Positions 29,292-37,826 of a stretch of DNA of 64,000 nt are shown one piece after another. The translations under genes and the position numbers were made by a program. Source of the stretch: Alistipes sp. (GTDB lineage Bacteria; Bacteroidota; Bacteroidia; Bacteroidales; Rikenellaceae); NCBI GenBank assembly GCA_017629985.1, contig JAGBWD010000033.1:50163-114162 (forward strand). The letters are read 5' to 3'. The notes under the pieces were generated by a model, which searched no databases, had not been told where the DNA came from, and saw only the letters and a program-made list of their open reading frames with translations. Numbering within the stretch: position 1 is the first letter of the stretch; every line of letters starts with the position of its first letter.

Positions 29292-31238
29292 ATGAACAAT
29301 CAATATGGATATATGAGAGTTGCGGCGGCAGTACCTAGAGTACATATCGCCGATGCACACAGCAACGCTGTGGGAGCTCTTAAGATTATGGAGGATGCCT
29401 TTCGTGAGGGTGTTGAGATTGTTGTTATGCCAGAGTTGTCACTTGTGGGATATACCTGCGGTGATATGGTGTTGCAGAAGAAACTCTTGAGTGATTCGGA
29501 GAAGGCTCTTGCATGGCTCATGCAGGAGACTGCAGATATCCCAACAATCGGTATTGTAGGTCTTCCTGTGGTATATGCCGATAGATTGTATAACTGTGCA
29601 GCTATCTTTGGTCAGGGACAGTTGTGGGGTATAGTTCCAAAGAGCTATATTCCTAACTATGGCGAGTTCTCGGAGCTACGCTGGTGGGTGTCGGGATACT
29701 CTATCAAGGATCGTATGATACGCTTTGCGGGTCAGGAGTGTCCTTTTGGTAGCGACCTCTTGTTTGATATCCACGGTGTGGAGTTTGGTGTTGAGATATG
29801 TGAGGATATGTGGGTTCCTGTGCCGCCATCATCAATGCAGGCAGTACAGGGTGCAAAGCTTCTCTTTAACCTTTCGGCATCTCCCGAGTCGGTATGTAAG
29901 CATGACTATCTCATCTCGCTTATTGCAGAGCAGTCATCACGTACCATGTCGGCATATATCTACGCTTCATCGGGCCATGGTGAGTCATCTAGCGACCTTG
30001 TCTTTGCTGGTAATGCTGTTGTTGCGGAGTTGGGTAAGGTGTTGGGTGTCAGCGAGCGTTTTGTGCGTAACGACCGTATGGTTATCGCTGATATCGATGT
30101 GGAGTATATCTCTACACGCCGTACAGCACGTAACACCTTCTATTATCCCGAAGCTCCCGAGATGCACGTTGTGGAGATAGAGGTAGATGAGCTACTTTAC
30201 AAGGGTGATATTCGCCGCCATATTGAGCCATTATACTTTGTTCCCGAAGATGAGGCATCACGTGGCGTACACTGTCGCGAGGTGTTTGCTATCCAGAGTG
30301 CAGGTCTTGCTCAGCGCCTAGAGCATACATCATGCGATACCGTTGTGCTTGGTGTCTCTGGAGGCCTCGACTCTACGTTGGCACTTCTTGCAGTATGTGA
30401 CACTTATGACCTCTTGGGCCTCGACCGTAAGAATATCATAGGTGTTACCATGCCTGGATTTGGCACTACAGGACGTACATACCAGAATGCTCTTACCATG
30501 GTTAAGGAGCTAGGTTGTACCCTTCGTGAGATATCAATCAAGGATGCTTGTGAGCAGCACTTCAAGGATATTGGTCTTAACAAGGAGGAGTGTTCTGTGG
30601 CGTATGAGAATTCACAGGCTCGTGAGCGTACACAGATACTTATGGATGTTGCCAATATGTGTGGTGGTATGGTTATCGGCACAGGCGACATGAGTGAGTT
30701 GGCTCTTGGCTGGGCAACATACAATGGCGATCAGATGTCGATGTATGGTATCAACTCATCAGTGCCAAAGACAATGGTGAAGTATATGGTAGAGTGGTAT
30801 GCTAACAACCGCGCCGATGGCGCACTCCGCGAGGCGCTTCTCGATGTTGTTGCTACACCTGTAAGTCCAGAGCTTTTGCCACCTACGGAGGGTGACGATA
30901 TCGCGCAGAAGACCGAGGATTTGGTAGGCCCATACGACCTTCACGACTTCTTCCTCTACTGCACCTTGCGCCGCCGCTATGCACCTTCGAAGATTGTTAT
31001 GTTGGCAACTATTGCCTTTGAGGGTGTTCACGACAAGGCGACCATCATCAAGTGGCTCAAAGTATTCTTCCGCCGCTTCTTCTCACAGCAGTTTAAGCGT
31101 TCGGCAATGCCTGATGGCCCAAAGGTTGGCTGCGTAGGTCTCTCACCACGAGGTGATTTGCACATGCCTTCTGATGCCCATGAGTGCGCATGGCTACAGG
31201 AGTTGGAGGATATAGAGAGTGAGTTAGACAATCTATAA
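29292..31238 (+). CDS. nadE: Glutamine-dependent NAD+ synthetase
   Basis: A 648-residue fusion of a nitrilase-type glutaminase and an NAD synthetase; it amidates nicotinic acid adenine dinucleotide using glutamine and ATP. Glutaminase triad: Glu48 (MPELSLVGY), Lys in PKSYIPNYGEFSE, and Cys170 (GVEICEDMW). The ATP-pyrophosphatase loop is SGGLDS at residues 356-361, and GTGDMSELALGWATYNGDQMSMYG is typical of the synthetase domain. The ATG at 29292 is preferred to a TTG three codons earlier. The DUF4923 pair begins 10 bases after the stop. Confidence 0.96.
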   Translation: MNNQYGYMRVAAAVPRVHIADAHSNAVGALKIMEDAFREGVEIVVMPELSLVGYTCGDMVLQKKLLSDSEKALAWLMQETADIPTIGIVGLPVVYADRLYNCAAIFGQGQLWGIVPKSYIPNYGEFSELRWWVSGYSIKDRMIRFAGQECPFGSDLLFDIHGVEFGVEICEDMWVPVPPSSMQAVQGAKLLFNLSASPESVCKHDYLISLIAEQSSRTMSAYIYASSGHGESSSDLVFAGNAVVAELGKVLGVSERFVRNDRMVIADIDVEYISTRRTARNTFYYPEAPEMHVVEIEVDELLYKGDIRRHIEPLYFVPEDEASRGVHCREVFAIQSAGLAQRLEHTSCDTVVLGVSGGLDSTLALLAVCDTYDLLGLDRKNIIGVTMPGFGTTGRTYQNALTMVKELGCTLREISIKDACEQHFKDIGLNKEECSVAYENSQARERTQILMDVANMCGGMVIGTGDMSELALGWATYNGDQMSMYGINSSVPKTMVKYMVEWYANNRADGALREALLDVVATPVSPELLPPTEGDDIAQKTEDLVGPYDLHDFFLYCTLRRRYAPSKIVMLATIAFEGVHDKATIIKWLKVFFRRFFSQQFKRSAMPDGPKVGCVGLSPRGDLHMPSDAHECAWLQELEDIESELDNL

Positions 31239-31248
31239 ACCACTTGTT

Positions 31249-31845
31249 ATGAGGAAGATTGTAGCAATTATTAGCGTTATGCTCGTTGGCGTTGTTACGC
31301 TCTCGGCGCAATCCTTGGGTGATATCCTCAAGGGCGCCGCTTCGTCATTAGTCGATGAGGTTACCGGGGGCAAGGCGACAGAACTGATGCTTCCAGGTAC
31401 ATGGAGCTACAAATCTCCAGCATTGCGTCTTGTGAGTGATGATATCTTGTCAGATGTTGTGGCTAAAGCCGCTGTAGAGAGTGTTGAGTCGAAGTTGGAG
31501 AAGGTATACAGCTACGTAGGTATAGTATCAGGAGCATGCTCCTTCACATTTAATAGTGATGATACCTTCAGCATGGTTTTGGGCAAGCGCACTCTTACGG
31601 GAAAGTATATCTATGAAGCATCAACGCATAAGATAACCTTGGAGTTTGCCACATCCCTGCTTAAGCTAGGTTCCATGACGGGAAATGCCTATATCGATGG
31701 TCAGGATATGGATATTGTCTTTGATTGCAACAAGCTCTATGACTTCCTTACGAAGTTGGGCTCAAAGGTGTCAGCCCTTGGTGGTATAATGAAGATTACC
31801 GAGAACTATGATGGTATGATGCTCGGATTCTCTCTATCAAAGTAG
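31249..31845 (+). CDS. DUF4923-like secreted protein
   Basis: A 198-residue protein with a signal peptide (MRKIVAIISVMLVGVVTLSAQ, cleaved after SA near residue 20). The mature part contains LPGTWSYKSPALRLVSDDIL near residue 50 and a beta-rich half with GACSFTFNSDDTFSMVLGKRTLTGKY, a pattern I associate with DUF4923 of Bacteroidales. It is followed after 7 bases by a second, divergent copy sharing the G-T-W-x-Y-K core, so this is a tandem pair. Function unknown; the nadE gene upstream is probably cotranscribed but functionally unrelated. Confidence 0.75.
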   Translation: MRKIVAIISVMLVGVVTLSAQSLGDILKGAASSLVDEVTGGKATELMLPGTWSYKSPALRLVSDDILSDVVAKAAVESVESKLEKVYSYVGIVSGACSFTFNSDDTFSMVLGKRTLTGKYIYEASTHKITLEFATSLLKLGSMTGNAYIDGQDMDIVFDCNKLYDFLTKLGSKVSALGGIMKITENYDGMMLGFSLSK

Positions 31846-31852
31846 TACGATT

Positions 31853-32482
31853 ATGAAGCGTATATTATTACTTTCTGTTGTTATGGTGTTAGGCTGTATT
31901 GCACCTTTCACCGCCTCGGCGCAGTTCGACCTAGGAAAGGCGTTGGGAGGACTCTTGGGTGCTACGGCAACGCCACAACCTGCGGTATCTCCCTACGATG
32001 AGATTCGTGATAATGCTCCCGCGAGGAGTAAGATTCTTGGTACATGGCAGTATAAGACTGCATCGCTGGAGTATCTAGGCAGTAATGCACTAGCTGCTGT
32101 AGCGTTGAAGCAGTTGGAGGGCTTTGGCCTTTCGGAGTTGAAGAATCGTGGTATTGTAGAGGGCTGCTGCTCCTTAACCCTACGCCGCAATGGTCTTGCT
32201 GTGTTGTCTACGCTCGATACACTCCATGACTCAAACTACACCTATAATGAGGATAGTGCCGCGGTTGAGGTGACATCCGTTGTTGAGGGTGTGACGTATC
32301 GTGTGAAGGGTTTTATACGCATCGTATCGGATAATCTTGTCGTTATGATAGATGGTAATGATGTGTTGGCACTTCTGGAGAAGGAGTCTCCCGAGATTAC
32401 AACAGACCAGACATATCTTACGGCTAAAGGCTTGCTACAGAGCCTAGGCGATGTATACCTTACAACGATATTTTGTAGGTAG
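31853..32482 (+). CDS. DUF4923-like secreted protein, second copy
   Basis: A 209-residue paralogue of the preceding gene. Its signal peptide (MKRILLLSVVMVLGCIAPFTASAQ) contains a Cys, but the better cleavage site is ASAQ, so it is probably not a lipoprotein. The shared core is ILGTWQYKTASLEYLGSNAL, with GCCSLTLRRNG in place of GACSFTFNSDD. The N-terminal insert GALLGATATPQPAVSPYDE is absent from the first copy. The role is unknown. It converges with the isochorismatase gene across a repeat element. Confidence 0.75.
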   Translation: MKRILLLSVVMVLGCIAPFTASAQFDLGKALGGLLGATATPQPAVSPYDEIRDNAPARSKILGTWQYKTASLEYLGSNALAAVALKQLEGFGLSELKNRGIVEGCCSLTLRRNGLAVLSTLDTLHDSNYTYNEDSAAVEVTSVVEGVTYRVKGFIRIVSDNLVVMIDGNDVLALLEKESPEITTDQTYLTAKGLLQSLGDVYLTTIFCR

Positions 32483-32519
32483 TAATTGTAGGAGCTGATT
32501 GAATCACTACCATAGGAAT

Positions 32520-32641
32520 AGAGAGTGAATAAAAAGTGTATTTTGTTGTTACGCTTGCCCTCAAAATGCTCATTTACGCTCAGTAAACTCCGCTTTTTCG
32601 GGCTTCGCAAGCCTAAAACTACATCTTTTTATTCACTCTCT
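32520..32641. repeat. 122-bp inverted-repeat element (MITE-like)
   Basis: The ends are perfect 17-bp inverted repeats (32520-32536 and 32625-32641). The pairing continues imperfectly inward with TGTA and TTTT blocks. Inside are two smaller hairpins: TTTAC/GTAAA at about 32572-32586 and GGCTT/AAGCC at 32601-32613. There is no open reading frame and no transposase. The text resembles an intergenic repeat I recall from Bacteroidales genomes, but no second copy was seen in this window. It lies between two convergent genes, so it could also act as a transcript end. Confidence 0.65.
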
Positions 32642-32650
32642 TAAGTTATA

Positions 32651-32682
32651 GGGGCTGGCCAAGTTACTTCTTAGCCAGCCCC
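32651..32682 (-). terminator. Hairpin downstream of the isochorismatase gene
   Basis: A 9-bp G+C-rich stem GGGGCTGGC/GCCAGCCCC (arms 32651-32659 and 32674-32682), 21 bases after the minus-strand stop. The T-tract is poor, so termination is inferred from position. Confidence 0.5.
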
Positions 32683-32703
32683 TTCTATGATGAGGTGAGA
32701 GTT

Positions 32704-33255
32704 TTAGAACATCTCTATAAGCTCCTCGTTGGTGAAGGCATCAGCACCATAGCATGTCTTGAGATATGCCAAGCCATTAATATAATCCTCCTCTGTGAAG
32801 GAGTCTGTAGCCTCCTTTGCAACCACAACATCGTAGCCTAGAGAGAAGGCATCTGCCGAGGTGTGACGTACGCACATGTGGGTATGAAGGCCTGTCATTA
32901 CTACACTCTGAACACCTAACTCGCGCAAAAGAATGTCGAGGTCGGTCTGGAAGAATCCACTGTAGCGGCGCTTTGGCACTATAAAATCTCGCTCCGAAGG
33001 GTTTAGCTCGGGAATAACCTCTGCTCCTGGGGTTCCGGCGATGGCGTGATCACCCCAAATAGTAAGCTCTCGGTCTACACCTTTGATGTGAGCATCGTTA
33101 CAGAAAATCACGGGGACTCCCTTGGCGCGTGCCGCATCTAGAAGTCTTGCTGTGGCAGGGATGATAGCCTTGCCACGGTCGCATGTCAAAGCACCATACA
33201 CAAAGTCATTGAGCATATCAACAACAAGAATTGCAGGTTTGTTTAGTTTAGTCAT
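32704..33255 (-). CDS. Isochorismatase-family cysteine hydrolase
   Basis: A 183-residue cysteine hydrolase of the isochorismatase/nicotinamidase fold. The triad is visible as Asp13 (VVDMLNDF), Lys in VPKRRYSGFFQTDLD near residue 98, and Cys in GLHTHMCVRHT near 131. The preceding residues with THMC fit the cis-peptide region. The N-terminal text and the length fit nicotinamidase-like enzymes, but no zinc site (DxHxxxH) is evident, so the substrate is not assigned. It ends a minus-strand run with the M23 peptidase, PNPOx-like and ispD genes. Confidence 0.88.
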   Translation of the reverse strand: MTKLNKPAILVVDMLNDFVYGALTCDRGKAIIPATARLLDAARAKGVPVIFCNDAHIKGVDRELTIWGDHAIAGTPGAEVIPELNPSERDFIVPKRRYSGFFQTDLDILLRELGVQSVVMTGLHTHMCVRHTSADAFSLGYDVVVAKEATDSFTEEDYINGLAYLKTCYGADAFTNEELIEMF

Positions 33256-33293
33256 AATTTAAAGATATTAAATGTTAGATAAAAGGTTACATG

Positions 33294-33977
33294 TTATTTA
33301 TCACACTCCTCACGCTGTAACATCCACTCTGCCCACTCCATATCCTCGGGCGTGGTGAGCTTTATGTTTGTGCGCTCGCCATCTACAAGTGTGATTTTTA
33401 TGCCCATGGCCTCAACCACCGAAGCATCGTCCGTAAAGGCTTGGTCAAACTCCTGGGTATATGCCTTACGAAGTATGCTCGACTTAAATATTTGTGGCGT
33501 CTGCACTATGCGAAGCTCACTTCGAGGAAGTGTCGTTGAGCCACCCTGCTCTACTCTGCGGTAGGAGTCTACTACCTCAATAACAGGTATCACAGCGTCG
33601 TTCTCCTCCATGGCTAGTGCCGCACGAATTATAAGACGCTTGGTGACTAATGCTCTTACGCCATCGTGTACGGCAATGGAGGTAACATCTTCGGAGAGAG
33701 CCTCTATGCCTGCCTTTACGGAGTGAAAACGCTCCGCGCCCCCTGCAACGCACTTGTGTACAGCGACATCAAATCGTGCTGCAAGGTTCTTCCACATCGC
33801 GATATGCTCCTCGGGAAGTACCACGACAATCTCTGCCCCTGGGAGTGCCTCGGCAAAGATGTTTATGGTGCGCGCCACAACAGGGATGCCTCCCAAAAGC
33901 ATAAACTGCTTGGGAAGTGCGGAGTGCATGCGTCTGCCACTACCTCCTGCAACAATTACTACTCCTCGCTTTCCCAT
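33294..33977 (-). CDS. ispD: 2-C-methyl-D-erythritol 4-phosphate cytidylyltransferase
   Basis: A 227-residue enzyme of the MEP isoprenoid pathway that forms CDP-methylerythritol from MEP and CTP. The nucleotide-binding loop AGGSGRRMHSALPKQF is at residues 10-25. Further motifs are VHDGVRALVT near 106 and TDDASVVEAMG near 186. It overlaps the PNPOx-like gene by 19 bases, so the two are translationally linked. Confidence 0.95.
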   Translation of the reverse strand: MGKRGVVIVAGGSGRRMHSALPKQFMLLGGIPVVARTINIFAEALPGAEIVVVLPEEHIAMWKNLAARFDVAVHKCVAGGAERFHSVKAGIEALSEDVTSIAVHDGVRALVTKRLIIRAALAMEENDAVIPVIEVVDSYRRVEQGGSTTLPRSELRIVQTPQIFKSSILRKAYTQEFDQAFTDDASVVEAMGIKITLVDGERTNIKLTTPEDMEWAEWMLQREECDK

Positions 33978-34375
33978 ATTAGTTTCTTGCCAAATCCCAA
34001 TGTGTTATCTGTAAGTTTCATCATTGTTGGACGCACCGCCCACAATGTTAGTGGCGCAACGGCAGCGTAGGGGAAACGCTTGATATATGTGGTGTGTGCT
34101 TCGCTGTCACCTCTCTCTGCTATGCCACATATCTGGATGCCTTGAACACGGCCTACGATACGCGTCTCCAAGGGTACGGAGAGCGCCACATGAGGGTTTG
34201 TGACCATGTGACCGCCGTGGCGCGTTGTGGTGTCGGAGGTGAAGATGAATATGTTTCGAGCGCTGTCGTAGGCGTAGAAACAGTTTGCTACATAGGGCAT
34301 ACCATCATCATCCACCGTAGCTAGGGTAAGCACATGGTGCTTGTTTATGAACTTAACAATGTGTTTATCAACCAT
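33959..34375 (-). CDS. Pyridoxamine 5'-phosphate oxidase-like (FMN-binding split barrel) protein
   Basis: A 138-residue protein of the PNPOx-like family. It starts with a short helix and VLTLATVDDDGMPYVANCFYAYD, and continues FIFTSDTTTRHGGHMVTNPHVALSV, the usual FMN-contact pattern. The substrate is unknown; small single-domain members often bind flavin, haem or F420. Its start overlaps the M23 gene stop by one base, and its end overlaps ispD. Confidence 0.85.
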   Translation of the reverse strand: MVDKHIVKFINKHHVLTLATVDDDGMPYVANCFYAYDSARNIFIFTSDTTTRHGGHMVTNPHVALSVPLETRIVGRVQGIQICGIAERGDSEAHTTYIKRFPYAAVAPLTLWAVRPTMMKLTDNTLGFGKKLIWESEE

Positions 34376-35691
34376 TACTGCTTCGCTGTGTCGTTACTCT
34401 CACTACTTCCGAAGATATCCTGCTTGGTTATTACTCCTCCTACAACCTCCTCGCCATTAAGCTCGGCAACAACCCTGTCGCGGATAGCCTCAAAGCGCTC
34501 CTTATGTGCTGCTGCGATAGGCTCTGCAGGCTCCTGTGGCATCTTGAGAGGGTCTATAGGTGTGCCATTCTTCTTGATACGATAGTCGAGGTGTGGGCCT
34601 GTAGAGGATCCCGTAGAACCCACATATCCAATAAGCTGACCTTGTGAGACACGTGTTCCTACACGTATTCCCTTTGCAAAACCCTTGAGGTGGAGGTATC
34701 CAGTCTCGAGATTTCCAGCATGCTTAATCTTGAGGGTGTTACCACCGCCACCGCGATCCCAGCCTGCGAAGATAACGGTGCCATCGGCCACAGAGTGTAC
34801 GGGAGTGCCTGATGGTGCTGCGTAGTCTACGCCATGGTGTGGGCGGTATACCTTATGTACGGGGTGAAAGCGTGATTTCGAGAACTTGGAGCTGATGCGT
34901 GTGTACTTCAATGGCGCCTTGAGGAACTGCTTGCGCAACGACTCACCATTTGCCTCCCAGTAGCGAAGCTTTCCCTCCTGCTGTGCATAGGGTATAGCGT
35001 AGTATTGCTTACCTCCATGGTTGAACTCCGCACCCCATATACGGCCAATACCTACCGTCTCGCCATCTACAACCTTCTCATCGTATATAACAGCAAAGGA
35101 GTCCCCAGCCTGTATACCGAAGAAGTCCACGGTCCACTGGTATATATCCTCGAACTCCGCAGCAAGGGCGTAAGGGAGGTTCTGCTCCATGATAGTACCC
35201 CAAAGTGAAGAGTTGATTGTTGCGCGACAACATTTGCGTACTAGCTCCATGGGACGCTGGCCACATGTCACGCTGATAGAGTCCCCCACAAAGCCAAAGA
35301 CCACATAATCTATGGCGTTGCGGTGATAGACAACATAATCCACAACATCGCGCTCACCCAACGAGTCGGTGATGTGACGAGTGAAGGTGGTGTAGGCGTT
35401 GTCGGCGCGAATTTGGCGCAATGGAAATACCTCCTTTGCCGCCTTGTCGAGACGATCGACCATCACTGCTGATATGCCACGGCGACCGAGGATTCCACCT
35501 ACGGTTTCACCTATGCGCACAGTGTCATTCTCGATGGTATATCCATCGATGTCGATGCCATAAAGTAGTGTTGGCGCCTTCTCTACAGCGTTATTTATAT
35601 CATTACCATCCTCATTCTCGGAAGAGTGTCCGCCACATGCCACGCCCAACACAAGAAGCATTGCTGCAGTAATATATCTTATACAATTCAT
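34375..35691 (-). CDS. M23-family peptidase lipoprotein
   Basis: A 438-residue envelope protein with a lipobox (LVLGVAC), an N-terminal region of unclear fold carrying LysM-like or OapA-like text, and a C-terminal M23 (LytM) domain. The zinc-binding HxxxD is in HHGVDYAAPSGTPVH; the second motif is GPHLDYR rather than the common GPHLHYE, leaving His367 with Asp369 in place of the second His. The likely substrate is peptidoglycan cross-bridges or stems (family knowledge). An ATG at 35700 is an alternative start. A -7 box (35698-35705, minus strand, TACCTTTG) would put transcription very close to the start codon. Confidence 0.85.
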   Translation of the reverse strand: MNCIRYITAAMLLVLGVACGGHSSENEDGNDINNAVEKAPTLLYGIDIDGYTIENDTVRIGETVGGILGRRGISAVMVDRLDKAAKEVFPLRQIRADNAYTTFTRHITDSLGERDVVDYVVYHRNAIDYVVFGFVGDSISVTCGQRPMELVRKCCRATINSSLWGTIMEQNLPYALAAEFEDIYQWTVDFFGIQAGDSFAVIYDEKVVDGETVGIGRIWGAEFNHGGKQYYAIPYAQQEGKLRYWEANGESLRKQFLKAPLKYTRISSKFSKSRFHPVHKVYRPHHGVDYAAPSGTPVHSVADGTVIFAGWDRGGGGNTLKIKHAGNLETGYLHLKGFAKGIRVGTRVSQGQLIGYVGSTGSSTGPHLDYRIKKNGTPIDPLKMPQEPAEPIAAAHKERFEAIRDRVVAELNGEEVVGGVITKQDIFGSSESNDTAKQ

Positions 35692-35776
35692 AATACGCAA
35701 AGGTATAAAATAAATTCAATTTTTTCATATTTTATATTGATAAATATCTCCTTTTTATATAAATTTTGAAGTGTGA

Positions 35777-35808
35777 TTTGGTTTAACCAAAAATAAGTGC
35801 TATCTTTG
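35777..35808 (+). promoter_or_regulatory. Promoter for lpxK-ssb
   Basis: TTTG (35777-35780) and TATCTTTG (35801-35808) are 20 bases apart. The lpxK ATG at 35860 is about 50 bases beyond the expected transcript start. Confidence 0.75.
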
Positions 35809-35859
35809 ACAAAATTGTGATATCTCTACATGTTGTGGAGAGCGTTGCAAAGAGAAAGA

Positions 35860-36951
35860 ATGAAGATTTTAAGAACTATAATATCGTGGATTTATGCCCT
35901 TGTGGTGGCGATACGACATCGCCTCTACGATTGGGGTGTGTTCAAGAGTTTTAGTTTTGATATACCTATTGTCTGCATAGGAAACATCACTGTTGGTGGT
36001 ACGGGTAAAACTCCTACTGCAGAGTATCTCTTGTCGGTGTTGAGCGAGAAGTATAATATAGCTATTCTCTCGCGTGGTTATGGTAGGTCTACCACGGGAT
36101 ACCGCGAGGTGACGATACAAGATTCCTACGCCGATGTTGGTGATGAGCCATTGCTACTAAAGTTGAAGTTCCCGAACCATCCTGTTGTGGTTTGCGAGGA
36201 TAGGGTAGCCGGCATAGAGCGCATCCGCAAGGAGCATCCCGAGGTGAATCTTATAGTTATGGATGATGGCTTCCAGCATCGCAGGGTGAAGGCAAAGGTG
36301 AATATCATACTTATAGACTCAACGCGTCCTGTGGAGGGTGATAGCATGTTACCTCTTGGCCGCCTACGGGATTTGCCATCGCGATTGAAGAAGGCTCATA
36401 TATTCATTGTGACGAAATGCTCTACGCAGATGTCGCCAATAGACCGCCGTCTTTGGACTAACAAGTTGCGCTCTGTGGCTTACCAAAAAATATTCTTCAC
36501 GCGCTACTATAGCCCTATGATAGAGCCTCTTTACTATTATGAGAATCGCGAGGAGATAGACTATGGCCGTCAGGCGATATTGGTTACGGGCATAGGCAAC
36601 CCTCGACCATTCGTGGCAGAGGCTGTGATGCGCTTTAGCGTGGTGGAGAAGCTTATCTTCCCCGATCATCATAGCTTTACGGTGGAGGATATGAAGCGTA
36701 TCAATGAGCTGCTAAATAAGTATCCTCGAGCTATAGTCCTTATGACCGAAAAGGATGCTGTACGTCTGCGCCGCGCAAAGCTCCCAGAGTCGCTTATGCG
36801 TGCTATGTACTATCAGCCAATCTCTATGCGCTTTATCACAGGCCCCGACCATGACTTTGTCAATAGCCTTATTGCCGAGATAGAGTATGGTAAAAAGAAG
36901 AGAGATGCGAAGCCTAATAGTGATGAGGCCTCATCAAATGATGCAATATAG
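35860..36951 (+). CDS. lpxK: Tetraacyldisaccharide 4'-kinase
   Basis: A 363-residue membrane-associated kinase that adds the 4'-phosphate of lipid A. The P-loop GNITVGGTGKTPTAEYLL is at about residues 41-58, ILSRGYGRSTTGYREV follows near 75, and the acidic MDDGFQHRR near 136 is the family hallmark. An N-terminal hydrophobic segment (residues 3-17) anchors it to the membrane. The start at 35860 (MKILRT) removes a poorly conserved 10-residue extension. The ssb gene starts 17 bases later. Confidence 0.94.
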   Translation: MKILRTIISWIYALVVAIRHRLYDWGVFKSFSFDIPIVCIGNITVGGTGKTPTAEYLLSVLSEKYNIAILSRGYGRSTTGYREVTIQDSYADVGDEPLLLKLKFPNHPVVVCEDRVAGIERIRKEHPEVNLIVMDDGFQHRRVKAKVNIILIDSTRPVEGDSMLPLGRLRDLPSRLKKAHIFIVTKCSTQMSPIDRRLWTNKLRSVAYQKIFFTRYYSPMIEPLYYYENREEIDYGRQAILVTGIGNPRPFVAEAVMRFSVVEKLIFPDHHSFTVEDMKRINELLNKYPRAIVLMTEKDAVRLRRAKLPESLMRAMYYQPISMRFITGPDHDFVNSLIAEIEYGKKKRDAKPNSDEASSNDAI

Positions 36952-36968
36952 AAATATTATATATAAAT

Positions 36969-37481
36969 ATGGTAAACAAGGTAATATTAGTGGGTAATGT
37001 AGGGTTGGATCCCGAGGTGCGTACGTTGGAGACTGGTGTTAAGGTGGCGCGTGTACGTTTGGCAACATCGGAGCGTATCTTTAACCGTCAGACAAACGAG
37101 ACAACAGAGCATACAGAGTGGCATACTATAACATTGTGGCGTGGTCTGGCAGAGGTTGTCGATAAGTATGTGCGCAAGGGTTCTCAAATATATATCGAGG
37201 GAAGCCTTCGTAATCGTGAGTGGGAGAGGGATGGCGTGAAGCACTATGCTGTAGAGGTTGTGGCAGATGACATGAAGCTTCTTGGCCGCCGTCAGGATAA
37301 TGCCCCACAGGGTGGTTATCAGCAGACTCCATATCAGCAGCCATCGCAGCCACAGTATCAGCAGGCTCCTGCACAACCACAGTATCAGCAGGCTCCAGTG
37401 CAGCCACAGTATCAGCAGGCTCCAGTGCAGCCACAGGCCCCTGTGATTCCTAATGATGATCCAGATGATTTGCCATTCTAG
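36969..37481 (+). CDS. ssb: Single-stranded DNA-binding protein
   Basis: A 170-residue SSB with an N-terminal OB fold (MVNKVILVGNVGLDPEVR, then TEWHTITLW and KGSQIYIEGSLRNREW). The flexible tail contains 27-bp (9-residue) near-identical repeats of the QPQYQQAPV type. The C terminus ends DDPDDLPF, the acidic tip that binds partners such as RecO, PriA and RecG. The gene lies 17 bases after lpxK, an unusual partner, and likely uses that gene's promoter. Confidence 0.96.
   Translation: MVNKVILVGNVGLDPEVRTLETGVKVARVRLATSERIFNRQTNETTEHTEWHTITLWRGLAEVVDKYVRKGSQIYIEGSLRNREWERDGVKHYAVEVVADDMKLLGRRQDNAPQGGYQQTPYQQPSQPQYQQAPAQPQYQQAPVQPQYQQAPVQPQAPVIPNDDPDDLPF
37347..37436 (+). repeat. 27-bp tandem repeats in the ssb linker
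   Basis: Three 27-bp units (37347-37373, 37374-37400, 37401-37427) and a 9-bp partial fourth. The second and third differ by one base; the first differs by a few. They encode (Q)PQYQQAP and lengthen the disordered linker. Slippage could change the copy number in frame. Confidence 0.9.
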
Positions 37482-37799
37482 AGTTTTATACTTTAAAGCA
37501 CAACTTGCGCAGTCATAGATTAGTAATTAAAGGGTTAGTCTGTAGCCTATCTAGTCTAAATATATTCCACTTGGAGATAGCTCTTCAGGTGGAATTATTA
37601 TTTGTATGGTGGAGGCTCTTTTTAGATAAATGAAGTAGCCGTAGTTGTAGAATATGCGATAAATATGCAGAAAAAAGAGCTAATGTTAGGTATTAATTTG
37701 CAACGTCAAAGAAATATACTTAAATTTGTACGCTTTATACTACTGTTTATGTTACAGTGTGTTGCATCGCTTTTTTAATGAGCGTGTAATCGTAAGGAT
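37482..37799 (+). other. Intergenic region with promoter for the DUF4988-like lipoprotein
   Basis: These 318 bases hold no gene. A weak hairpin (ATTCCAC 37564-37570 with GTGGAAT 37589-37595) may end the ssb transcript. A TAAATTTG -7 box lies at 37721-37728 with a TTG 23 bases upstream, so the spacing is slightly long. The remainder is A+T-rich and shows nothing else I can name. Confidence 0.6.
37721..37728 (+). promoter_or_regulatory. -7 box for the DUF4988-like lipoprotein gene
   Basis: TAAATTTG, followed by about 95 bases of leader before the chosen start codon. Confidence 0.55.
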
Positions 37800-37826
37800 A
37801 TGAAACAACTATTAATAAACTACACT

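Noticed and set aside
29725-30180. A 151-residue plus-strand frame inside nadE
   Set aside because: Overlaps the well-supported nadE catalytic domain in another frame; its composition (Arg/Ser/His-rich) is that of a shadow frame.
32704-35700. Whether the isochorismatase, ispD, PNPOx-like and M23 genes form a special pathway
   Set aside because: They overlap or lie close and are probably cotranscribed, but the functions are unrelated housekeeping roles; no joint role is supported.
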